Source: an uncultured Rhizobiaceae group bacterium (GTDB lineage: Bacteria; Pseudomonadota; Alphaproteobacteria; Rhizobiales; Rhizobiaceae). From it: DNA of 48,941 nt. Both the position numbers and the translations under genes were made by a program. Positions 42,395-48,941 of this stretch are shown piece by piece (the stretch's first letter is position 1; the number at the start of each line of letters is the position of its first letter). Under the pieces are notes generated by a model, which worked only from the letters and a program-made list of their open reading frames with translations, was not told the DNA's origin and ran no database searches. Location of the stretch: assembly GCA_938044775.1 (NCBI GenBank), contig CALIOE010000035.1, positions 1 to 48,941 of the forward strand, written 5' to 3'.

Positions 42395-42937
42395 ATGGAA
42401 ACAACAGATCTTACCGTAGAACGGATAGAGGAGCTCAGACTGGGTCGGGCACTTGAAAGAACCATCGCCCGACTTCTGAAAGAGAACTTCAGTGCCGATT
42501 TCCAGGGCAGGACATTTTTTCATAATCGACATCATTGCCGCTTTCTTGTCTGGGCCGATGCGCTGCTTGTCGGTCACCTTGCGATTGCCTACAGAGCCAT
42601 ACGGCTAGGGCAGCAACGGGTAGATATTGTCGGTATCGCAGAAGTTGCGGTAGCCAAGACCCACAGGAGACAAGGGATTGGGAGTAACCTGGTCGCTTCA
42701 GCCCTGGACGAGGGGCGAAAGGCAGATGCCGATTTTGCTGCGCTGTTTGGAACCAGCAAAATCTATTCCAAAGCCGGCTTTGTACCCGCTCCCAACATGA
42801 TCACAGTCAGCAATATTGAAGGTGCGCGAACCGGCACCACGATCCGTGAGCGCAACCGACACTTCATGGTCAAACCCCTGGGAAATGAACAATGGAGACC
42901 CGATGCAGAGATTGACCTGGCGGGATTTCCATTTTGA
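42395..42937 (+). CDS. GNAT family N-acetyltransferase
   Basis: A 180-residue protein with the GNAT acetyl-CoA motif [22 protein letters not shown] and a later GFVPAP turn typical of the fold. The substrate is unknown. ATG 42395 is chosen because GCGGGGA lies upstream; in-frame ATGs at 42383 and 42344 are possible. Its stop overlaps the TTG start of the DUF3445 gene (TTGA at 42934-42937), so translation is coupled. Confidence 0.85.
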   Translation: METTDLTVERIEELRLGRALERTIARLLKENFSADFQGRTFFHNRHHCRFLVWADALLVGHLAIAYRAIRLGQQRVDIVGIAEVAVAKTHRRQGIGSNLVASALDEGRKADADFAALFGTSKIYSKAGFVPAPNMITVSNIEGARTGTTIRERNRHFMVKPLGNEQWRPDAEIDLAGFPF

Positions 42938-43857
42938 CAGAAGATTTGAGTCGACCGTCATTGCCAAACAAGGAACTCAAGCCGTTCTTGAGTGCCGCGC
43001 GGCCATTTGCGATCGGCCTGAAGCCCTTGCCGTCCGACGACTTCCTTTTGCTGGACAACGAGCTGGAGCAATACATCCGCGAAAAACGGGCCTTGTACGA
43101 GTCCCAGTTCAACAATGTTTGCATGGCAGAGCAAGGCACGGCCACAGCCCAGCTCGAAGCAATGGATCTTATCCTGACGAGTTTGAGAAAACACCATGGC
43201 GAACTCTATGATTTTGAGAACGGAACGGTGCTCGCAGCGGACGGAAAGCCGTTGGACTTGACGAGCACACCGGACCTGCCTCTGGCTCCGCTTGCATTGC
43301 TTGTTCAGGACGACCTGGTTCTCATGAGACGCGGGGAAGATGGCTGGCGCATTGCCGCTGCATCCCTGTGTTTCCCCTCTTCCTGGAATCTTCAGGAGAA
43401 ATTTGGGCGCCCCCTCGAGTCCGTTCACGGACCAGTCCCTATGAACGAAAAAACCAATGAACGCATCAAACGGATTTTTGACCGTCTGAACCCGCGGGTA
43501 CCTGTTTGGCGAGAGAACTGGTCGCTTGACGGGAGCGGGAAGCTTCGACGCGACCGCTCTGAAAATAGCAGAGAGGAAGCTCTGAACACTAGACGTGACA
43601 TCTATCTACGACGGGAATATCAAACGCTCCACAAACTGGGCACCGGCGGAGATATCCTTTTCACAATTCGAATTAAGGTCGAAGCACTGAGTGAGTTGAT
43701 GAAGACCGCCGCCGGGCGCGAATTGTTTGACACCATTCTTCGTCAATACAAGCTTATGACAACGGCTGAACGGCGGTACAAAGGCATTGATGCCCTTGGC
43801 GACTTTCTTCAAAATCTGAAAACAAGGGCGACGGTAAATGACACAGCCGACAAATGA
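42934..43857 (+). CDS. DUF3445/heme-dependent oxidative N-demethylase family protein
   Basis: A 307-residue protein. CFPSSWNLQEKFGRPLESVH, PVPMNEKTNERIKRIFDRL and RREYQTLHKL are hallmarks of the DUF3445 family, whose characterised member is the heme-containing subunit of a secondary-amine oxidative N-demethylase. No flavin or ferredoxin partner is adjacent, so electron supply and substrate are unknown. No ATG is available near the family start; TTG 42934 overlaps the GNAT stop. The 3' end overlaps the hydratase gene by 20 bases. The three genes form a compact plus-strand operon. Confidence 0.85.
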   Translation: MTEDLSRPSLPNKELKPFLSAARPFAIGLKPLPSDDFLLLDNELEQYIREKRALYESQFNNVCMAEQGTATAQLEAMDLILTSLRKHHGELYDFENGTVLAADGKPLDLTSTPDLPLAPLALLVQDDLVLMRRGEDGWRIAAASLCFPSSWNLQEKFGRPLESVHGPVPMNEKTNERIKRIFDRLNPRVPVWRENWSLDGSGKLRRDRSENSREEALNTRRDIYLRREYQTLHKLGTGGDILFTIRIKVEALSELMKTAAGRELFDTILRQYKLMTTAERRYKGIDALGDFLQNLKTRATVNDTADK

Positions 43858-44695
43858 CGAAGATGTACTAAGGCAGTGGGTTGGGAAGCAGGAAGCAACA
43901 ACCGACACCTTACACGCCACACAATCGAGGCTCATGCAGGCCTTGTTGGATCAACAGCCAAGCTTCGACACGGGTGATGCACTGCCACCGCTTTGGCATT
44001 GGTTGCACTTCGCCAATGCCGTTCCCCAGTCGGGCCTCGGCCAGGATGGTCACCCCCGGACAGGTGGATTTCTCCCCCCGGTTGACCTGCCAAGGCGTAT
44101 GTGGGCCGGAGGCCGATTGACGTTTAACGCCCCCTTGCTGCTCGGCGAAACCGTGAAAAAGCTTTCGACGATCAAGGAAATTCAACTCAAACGGGGACGC
44201 AGCGGTTTGCTGTGCTTCATCACCGTCAGTCATGAGTTTCGCGGAGAAGACAACGAAGTCCGTCTGAGCGAGGAGCACGACATCGTTTACCGCGAGGAGC
44301 CTTCGCCGGATGCCGCAAAGCCCCAACCTCAGGCAGTCCCCAACACTGCCGAACTCAGGGAAGAGATTACACCCTCTTCGACAATGCTGTTCCGCTACTC
44401 AGCGCTGACCTTTAACGGTCACCGTATTCACTACGATAAGGATTACTGCCGGGACGTCGAAGGATACCCCGGATTGGTGTTCCATGGTCCCTTGACCGCA
44501 ACACTGCTGGCAGGTTTGGCGCAAAAACGCGGCAACAGCCTGCTGTCCAGCTTTTCATTTCGAGCTGTCGCCCCGATATTCGACACGGACACTTTCTGCA
44601 TCTGTGCAAACAGGTCTGGCGCGAACCAGGTCGAGGCATGGGCCGAGACCTCAAGCGGCCACCTGGCGATGACCGCAAAGGCAGAATTCAGCTAG
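43838..44695 (+). CDS. MaoC/FAS1-like dehydratase, 3-methylfumaryl-CoA hydratase-like
   Basis: A 285-residue double hot-dog protein. The N-terminal FAS1-type domain has WHWLHFANAVPQSGLGQDGHP and PRRMWAGGRLTF. The C-terminal MaoC-like domain has TMLFRYSALTFNGHRIHYDKDY and GYPGLVFHGPLTATLL, the hydratase motif with catalytic Asp/His. It resembles mesaconyl-C4-CoA (3-methylfumaryl-CoA) hydratase Meh of Chloroflexus, but many alphaproteobacterial relatives have other roles. It starts inside the DUF3445 gene. Its TAG is shared in CTAG (44692-44695) with the stop of the convergent small gene. Confidence 0.83.
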   Translation: MTQPTNDEDVLRQWVGKQEATTDTLHATQSRLMQALLDQQPSFDTGDALPPLWHWLHFANAVPQSGLGQDGHPRTGGFLPPVDLPRRMWAGGRLTFNAPLLLGETVKKLSTIKEIQLKRGRSGLLCFITVSHEFRGEDNEVRLSEEHDIVYREEPSPDAAKPQPQAVPNTAELREEITPSSTMLFRYSALTFNGHRIHYDKDYCRDVEGYPGLVFHGPLTATLLAGLAQKRGNSLLSSFSFRAVAPIFDTDTFCICANRSGANQVEAWAETSSGHLAMTAKAEFS

Positions 44696-45018
44696 CTCTT
44701 GGGCAAATATGCGAGCTTGTCGCTGTCTTCCCACGAGTGCCCGGCCGCCATGATGCAGGTTTTGCCGTTGGTCATCGTCATCAACAGGGTCCAGCTGCCT
44801 TTTTCAGACGTATAAACCTCCATGACAGCTTTCCCCGAACCTGAAACGCCAACTGCCCTCGGTCTCTCCGAATACTTCCCCTGCAGGAATTTAACCAGTT
44901 TAGCCCTTTCACCGCAGTAGCGGTTCGTTGCACCGGCGCTTACCGGCGCCATAGCGGCAGCAGTCAAGGCTCCCCAGCCCATGCAACCAATCACGATTCT
45001 CTGTATTTTTCTATTCAT
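44692..45018 (-). CDS. Small secreted protein, function unknown
   Basis: A 108-residue protein with a signal peptide (VIGCMGWGALTAAAMAPVSAGA) and a mature domain having YCGERAKLVKFL, AVMEVYTSEKGSWTLL and GKTCIMAAGHSWE, with two cysteines that may pair. I believe similar small exported proteins are common in alphaproteobacteria, but no function is known to me. The start ATG 45018 follows GAAGG; a longer frame to 45111 is disfavoured. It shares its stop bases with the convergent hydratase gene. Confidence 0.72.
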   Translation of the reverse strand: MNRKIQRIVIGCMGWGALTAAAMAPVSAGATNRYCGERAKLVKFLQGKYSERPRAVGVSGSGKAVMEVYTSEKGSWTLLMTMTNGKTCIMAAGHSWEDSDKLAYLPKS

Positions 45019-45167
45019 GTCACAGCCTTCGTTGCCAGCACACAGGCTGAGCTCAACCGAGGCAAACGTGATGTGTCCGGTGAACTCACCTGCGGCTGAA
45101 GTTAAAATCAACCGCCACTTACGACACTCCTGATACTTTGAAGCCCCCTAACGCTGCTCCCTAAAAG

Positions 45168-45182
45168 CTAACAACCCATTAA
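45168..45182 (-). promoter_or_regulatory. Near-match CtrA-type box
   Basis: CTAA-N7-TTAA, one base off the TTAA-N7-TTAA consensus, lies in the 196-base gap between the small secreted protein gene (start 45018) and the helicase gene. The distance to the start (150 bases) is long, so regulation of 44692-45018 from it is doubtful. Nothing else was recognised in this gap. Confidence 0.2.
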
Positions 45183-45214
45183 CCATGATGTATCAATTCT
45201 GGCGGCACCCGACG

Positions 45215-46339
45215 CTATTTTACGATCGTTATCTTTTCGGCAGCGCGGGTGATTGCTGTATAGAGCCACCGTTGACTGTGCTCGCGAAAGGCCCAGCTTT
45301 CGTCAAACAGATAGACATCGTCCCACTGAGATCCCTGCGATTTATGGACGGTCAGGGCGTAGCCGTAGTCAAAATCATCGTAGCGACGTTTGACCTGCCA
45401 GGGCAGTTCCTCTTCCGGGTTCTCAAACGCGGCCTTGAGGACCTTAATCTTGGCCGAGGTGCGTTCCATGCCATCGTCTTCTGAGCGAATAAGCAAATTC
45501 ATGAAGGGTTTTGCCGAATTGGGGGCGGACGAGACCTGCCAAAGCGAGCCGTTTAGAAGGCCTTTCGCGGGATCGTTTCGCAGTGCAACCAACTTGTCTC
45601 CAGCCGCCGGCAGCGGGCCCTGAAAGTCTTTGAGATCGCGAAGACGCTGATTGTAAGCGCGGCGGGTTTTGTTCGTGCCGACAAGAACTTGATCGGCCTC
45701 AAGCACGTCTTGTTGGTTCACGTCACTTCGACCAACCACTTTGCTGGATCCATATTCTCCACGTGCAAGTGCGTTTCCTTCCCGAACGGCTTGTGCAAGG
45801 TCGATAATCGGATTGTCGCGTGCCTGTCTGTGAATACTCTCCAGTAAGACGTCGGGTTCCTGTTCCGTAAAAAAGCCGCCGCCCGAAACAGGAGGCAATT
45901 GCCCGGGGTCGCCGAGCACCAGGATGGGTGTTCCAAATGAAAGCAGGTCCCGCCCCAGCTGTTCATCAACCATCGAGCATTCATCGATTACGATCAGTGC
46001 GGCACTCGACACAGGACTCTGCCGGTTCAGTGAGAACAACGGCGTCATCGCGGAGCGACCGGTTCCTTCGTCCTCGACCATTTCCTCCCCGCGAGGCCGA
46101 TAGATCAACGAGTGAATAGTACTCGCCTTGCTGGCTCCCTTGGAACGCAGCACCAATGCTGCCTTGCCCGTGAAGGCCGCAAACAGGACATCCCCGTCGA
46201 CGTCTTCGGCCAGATGTCTGGCAAGAGTCGTCTTACCGGTACCGGCATAGCCGAAAAGGCGAAAAACCTGAGGATAGCCCTGCTTCAACCACCGGGAAAC
46301 GGCCACAAGCGCATCGTCCTGTTCGGCAGAAAATTTCAT
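45215..46339 (-). CDS. RecD-like ATP-dependent DNA helicase, short form
   Basis: A 374-residue superfamily 1B-type helicase. Walker A is GYAGTGKTT (30-38), the DEC-containing Walker B is LIVIDECSMVDEQL, VLGDPGQLPPVSGGGFF is motif III, and YALTVHKSQGSQWDDVYLF plus RWLYTAITRAAEKITIV are motifs V/VI (UvrD_C_2). It lacks the long N-terminal region of RecD2 and no recB/recC genes are adjacent, so it is a stand-alone helicase. The ATG at 46339 begins right at the conserved KFSAEQDDAL. Confidence 0.9.
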   Translation of the reverse strand: MKFSAEQDDALVAVSRWLKQGYPQVFRLFGYAGTGKTTLARHLAEDVDGDVLFAAFTGKAALVLRSKGASKASTIHSLIYRPRGEEMVEDEGTGRSAMTPLFSLNRQSPVSSAALIVIDECSMVDEQLGRDLLSFGTPILVLGDPGQLPPVSGGGFFTEQEPDVLLESIHRQARDNPIIDLAQAVREGNALARGEYGSSKVVGRSDVNQQDVLEADQVLVGTNKTRRAYNQRLRDLKDFQGPLPAAGDKLVALRNDPAKGLLNGSLWQVSSAPNSAKPFMNLLIRSEDDGMERTSAKIKVLKAAFENPEEELPWQVKRRYDDFDYGYALTVHKSQGSQWDDVYLFDESWAFREHSQRWLYTAITRAAEKITIVK

Positions 46340-46414
46340 TCTGGGAAGCCCCTGAGCGCAAGACCATAGACAGTCATCTAGAGCCTCCACCGAGAGAACA
46401 CAAGAGGAACACTC

Positions 46415-47050
46415 TTACCCTGCGACAGGCCCATAAATCTTCTTGAATCGATCGACAGCCTGCTCTGCCAGGACCTGCATTTCGGGACCATCAGGTCGTG
46501 CATCTAACCCAATCAAACACCGCGTCTGTGTGTCGCGCATAACCAGACCGACAAATGTTCCCAGCGCCTCTTTCGGATCGCTATATGTGACTTGTCCATT
46601 GGAGCGGGCATTTTCGAGCATCGAAACCATAATTTCACTGACGTCGTCTCCCCCGCTGGACTGCAGAATTGCCCCCAGCGAAGCGCTGTCTGCGGTCGCT
46701 TCCGCCATGGCCGCACGGTGAATTGCGATTGACGCCTCTCCGGTAAGAAGGTCAAGAAGCGCCATTCCAAAACGGGTCAAAACAGCCTCAAATCCGTCGT
46801 CTTCTGCGCCGATCGCCTTGACCAACGCAGCGTTGGTCGCGGCTGACTGTTCAAGAACAAGCTGAGCAAAGAGTCCCCCTCGGTCACCGAACCAGGAATA
46901 GATCGTTTCTTTGGAGCACTTCGCTTCAGCTGCAATACGCGCGGTAGATACGCCGGCTCCTTCACGGCGCAAAACACGCAAAGTCGCTGCAAGGATCTGC
47001 AACCTTCGTTGGCGGTTTTTTTCAGCTCTTTCAGGTTTCGAATCGGTCAT
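46415..47050 (-). CDS. TetR/AcrR family transcriptional regulator
   Basis: A 211-residue regulator with the TetR HTH in its first 60 residues (ILAATLRVLRREGAGVSTARIAAEAKCSKETIYSWFGDRGGLF) given here by its ends ILAAT and GDRGGLF, and a larger all-helical ligand domain. It is next to a TauE/SafE permease and the carboxylase gene on the same strand, so it may respond to an acyl-CoA or sulfur compound; this is inference from position only. Confidence 0.9.
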   Translation of the reverse strand: MTDSKPERAEKNRQRRLQILAATLRVLRREGAGVSTARIAAEAKCSKETIYSWFGDRGGLFAQLVLEQSAATNAALVKAIGAEDDGFEAVLTRFGMALLDLLTGEASIAIHRAAMAEATADSASLGAILQSSGGDDVSEIMVSMLENARSNGQVTYSDPKEALGTFVGLVMRDTQTRCLIGLDARPDGPEMQVLAEQAVDRFKKIYGPVAG

Positions 47051-47095
47051 GCGACCGAACTATAAGGTACGGGCCAATTGCCGTGAATTACATCT

Positions 47096-47851
47096 TCAAT
47101 AGATCAGGAGCCGACCGTCCCACAGGAGCTTGATACCAGCGAGGACCATGGCGCACGTCACTATCCGCTCGAAGAGAAGTTGGGATACGATGCCGTTCAA
47201 CCTGTAGCCGACCAACACTCCCAGGGGAACCAGCGGCGCCAGCGATAAGCTCACCGACAAATTCTGCGTTGAAAACTGCCCAAGCAGGAAATACGGCAAC
47301 ACTTTCAGGAAATTGATCAATCCGAATAGATAGGAATTTGTTGCAACAAACTGTTTCTTCGGCAGCTCCTGCGAGAAGAGCACCATTTTAATGGGGGGAC
47401 CGCCGGCATGCGCAACAAAACTCGTGAACCCTCCTGTCACCCCCAGCAGCAATGTCAGAGGTTTTCCGGGATTGCGGGTTTCCCCGCCCCGTTTGTTGAG
47501 CAGCATTCTTTGGCCAACAAACGCCAATGTGAGGATGCCAAGGCCAAACTTGAGGAACTCGGCATTCAAAAACTGAAACGTCAGCGCGCCCAACACGATG
47601 CCACAAAGCGCGGCGGGCACCAACAAGATGAGCAGTCCTTTGACCCAGTCGTTGCGATAGCGCCAAAAGTTGGCCCAATCGATCATGACCAGTATCGGCA
47701 GCATGATGGCCGCCGCAGCCTGTGGAGCAATGAAAAGCGCCATAATCGGCACCGCCAGCATCTCGACACCGGCCCCGAATCCGGATTTCGAGATCCCTGT
47801 TAGAAAGACAACAAGAGCCGCTACGACAAAAAACTCAAGGCCGAAAGCCAC
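47096..47851 (-). CDS. TauE/SafE family membrane permease
   Basis: A 251-residue protein with about eight helices. LTGISKSGFGAGVEMLAVPIM near the N-terminus and VTGGFTSFVAHAGGPPIKMVL in the middle are the duplicated family motif. Members export sulfite, sulfoacetate or other organic anions. I place the start at GTG 47851, ten bases after the stop of the carboxylase gene; the open frame continuing to 48055 runs antisense-like through the neighbour's coding sequence in another frame and is not credible. Confidence 0.87.
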   Translation of the reverse strand: MAFGLEFFVVAALVVFLTGISKSGFGAGVEMLAVPIMALFIAPQAAAAIMLPILVMIDWANFWRYRNDWVKGLLILLVPAALCGIVLGALTFQFLNAEFLKFGLGILTLAFVGQRMLLNKRGGETRNPGKPLTLLLGVTGGFTSFVAHAGGPPIKMVLFSQELPKKQFVATNSYLFGLINFLKVLPYFLLGQFSTQNLSVSLSLAPLVPLGVLVGYRLNGIVSQLLFERIVTCAMVLAGIKLLWDGRLLIY

Positions 47852-47861
47852 AGCCCTGCAG

Positions 47862-48941
47862 TCACATCCGAAACACGCCGAAACGTGTCTCAGCGATGGG
47901 AGCATTGAGACTTGCGGCCAGCGCCAGACCCAGAACGCGACGGGTATCCCGGGGTCGAATGATGCCATCGTCCCAAAGGCGAGCGGTGGAATAATATGGA
48001 TGACCTTCTTCTTCAAACTGCTCGACGATGGGTTGCTTGAACTCGGCCTCTTCAATTTCCGACCATTCCTCGCCTCGCCGTTCCAGTCCGTCTCTCTTCA
48101 CAGTGGCCAACACGGACGCTGCCTGCGCACCGCCCATCACGGAAATTCTTGCATTGGGCCACATGAAAAGGAAACGCGGCGAGTAAGCACGCCCGCACAT
48201 GCCGTAGTTTCCCGCGCCGTAGGAGCCGCCGACGACCACAGTAAGCTTGGGCACACGAGCACATGCCACCGCATTCACCAGTTTGGCGCCATCCTTTGCG
48301 ATACCCCCGGTTTCGTGCTCGCGTCCAACCATAAATCCGGTGATATTTTGCAGAAACAAAAGCGGGATCGAGCGCTGACAGCACAATTCGATGAAATGAG
48401 CTCCTTTGAGCGCGCTCTGTGAAAACAGAATACCGTTGTTGGCGACGATACCGACCGGCATTCCATGGAGATGCGCAAAGCCGGTGACCAGCGTTGTTCC
48501 ATAACGTGCCTTAAACTCGTCGAACCGAGAGCCGTCGACGAGCCGCGCTATGATCTCGCGAATGTCGTATTGCTTGCGCAGATCAACCGGGACCACCTTC
48601 TCCAGATCATCGCCGGAAAACTGCGGATCGACGCTTTGCCGAATTTCACATGGAGCCTGAAATGGTCTGTTGAGCCCGCGCACGATGTTACGCACAATTT
48701 CCAAAGCGTGGGTGTCGTTTTCCGCCATATGATCCGCCACGCCCGAGAGACGGGTATGAACATCCGCGCCGCCCAGATCTTCAGCGCTGACTTCTTCACC
48801 CGTTGCGGCTTTGACCAGCGGCGGACCGCCAAGAAAAATCGTTCCCTGCTTTTTAACAATAATTGTCTCGTCGGACATGGCAGGCATATAGGCCCCGCCG
48901 GCCGTACAAGACCCCATGACACAGGCAATTTGGGCGATTCC
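47862..48941 (-). CDS. Methylcrotonyl-CoA carboxylase beta subunit (5' end beyond window)
   Basis: The frame is open from the right edge and ends with TGA at 47862-47864, giving the C-terminal 359 residues of a carboxyltransferase. [38 protein letters not shown] and [21 protein letters not shown] are strongly typical of the 3-methylcrotonyl-CoA carboxylase beta subunit of leucine breakdown. Later, [12 protein letters not shown] and [18 protein letters not shown] complete the acyl-CoA carboxylase C-terminal domain. Geranyl-CoA or another acyl-CoA carboxylase remains possible. The biotin-carrying alpha subunit is not seen downstream; TauE/SafE and TetR genes follow instead. Confidence 0.92.
   Translation of the reverse strand, partial: GIAQIACVMGSCTAGGAYMPAMSDETIIVKKQGTIFLGGPPLVKAATGEEVSAEDLGGADVHTRLSGVADHMAENDTHALEIVRNIVRGLNRPFQAPCEIRQSVDPQFSGDDLEKVVPVDLRKQYDIREIIARLVDGSRFDEFKARYGTTLVTGFAHLHGMPVGIVANNGILFSQSALKGAHFIELCCQRSIPLLFLQNITGFMVGREHETGGIAKDGAKLVNAVACARVPKLTVVVGGSYGAGNYGMCGRAYSPRFLFMWPNARISVMGGAQAASVLATVKRDGLERRGEEWSEIEEAEFKQPIVEQFEEEGHPYYSTARLWDDGIIRPRDTRRVLGLALAASLNAPIAETRFGVFRM

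Noticed and set aside
47851-48055. N-terminal extension of the TauE/SafE gene to an ATG at 48055
   Set aside because: It would overlap about 190 bases of the carboxylase gene on the same strand in another frame; the extension lacks membrane character and is not family-like.

Overview
The window looks like a chromosomal segment of an alphaproteobacterium, most probably of the order Hyphomicrobiales (Rhizobiales). The evidence is a tandem set of BA14K-like secreted proteins, a bacterial transglutaminase-like cysteine peptidase, two perfect CtrA-type boxes (TTAA-N7-TTAA), a helix-hairpin-helix tail of the kind found on rhizobial NuoE, and many Tat-type signal peptides. The sequence is gene-dense and moderately GC-rich. 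I see no tRNA, rRNA, CRISPR array, insertion sequence or phage gene. The longest gap between genes is about 265 bases.

Left edge (1-2370): the 5' part of a dimethylglycine/sarcosine dehydrogenase-type gene on the minus strand. 2616-9723: a tight six-gene plus-strand operon encoding a HAD-UbiA fusion (decaprenyl-phosphate phosphoribosyltransferase type), a DprE1-like FAD oxidase, an EmrE/ArnE-like small flippase, an extended SDR, a class III aminotransferase and a GT-C-like membrane protein. Together these suggest a lipid-linked pentose pathway of DPA type in which an aminotransferase may act where DprE2 is normally expected. 9720-20000: an exopolysaccharide cluster with genes on both strands: Wzz/GumC-like chain-length protein, GH10 glycanase, Wzx flippase, DUF6492-like transferase, WecG/TagA, GT4, GT2 and an ExoQ-like Wzy polymerase. 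The priming transferase and outer-membrane Wza exporter are not here.

20266-26797: a peptide-type ABC importer (Tat-exported binding protein, intercistronic terminator, two permeases, and a double ATPase with an unusual C-terminal helix-hairpin-helix domain). 26912-28522: a SulP anion transporter. 28639-29480: a convergent pair, a transglutaminase-like cysteine peptidase and a small secreted Cys-x-x-Cys protein, each preceded by a perfect CtrA-type box. 29543-37402: minus-strand metabolic genes (MmgE/PrpD, threonine aldolase, Asp/Asn-hydroxylase-like oxygenase, di-heme peroxidase, PhzF, CPA1 antiporter, EEP-family hydrolase). 37648-40338: five tandem BA14K-like genes; the first four are each followed by a strong hairpin terminator, three with nearly the same stem.

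40421-44695: ilvC, pdxJ, and a plus-strand trio (GNAT, DUF3445 heme-dependent N-demethylase family, MaoC-type hydratase). 44692-48941: a small secreted protein, a RecD-like helicase, a TetR regulator, a TauE/SafE permease and the 3' part of a methylcrotonyl-CoA carboxylase beta gene that runs off the right edge. All assignments come from reading the translated sequence; no database search was run.
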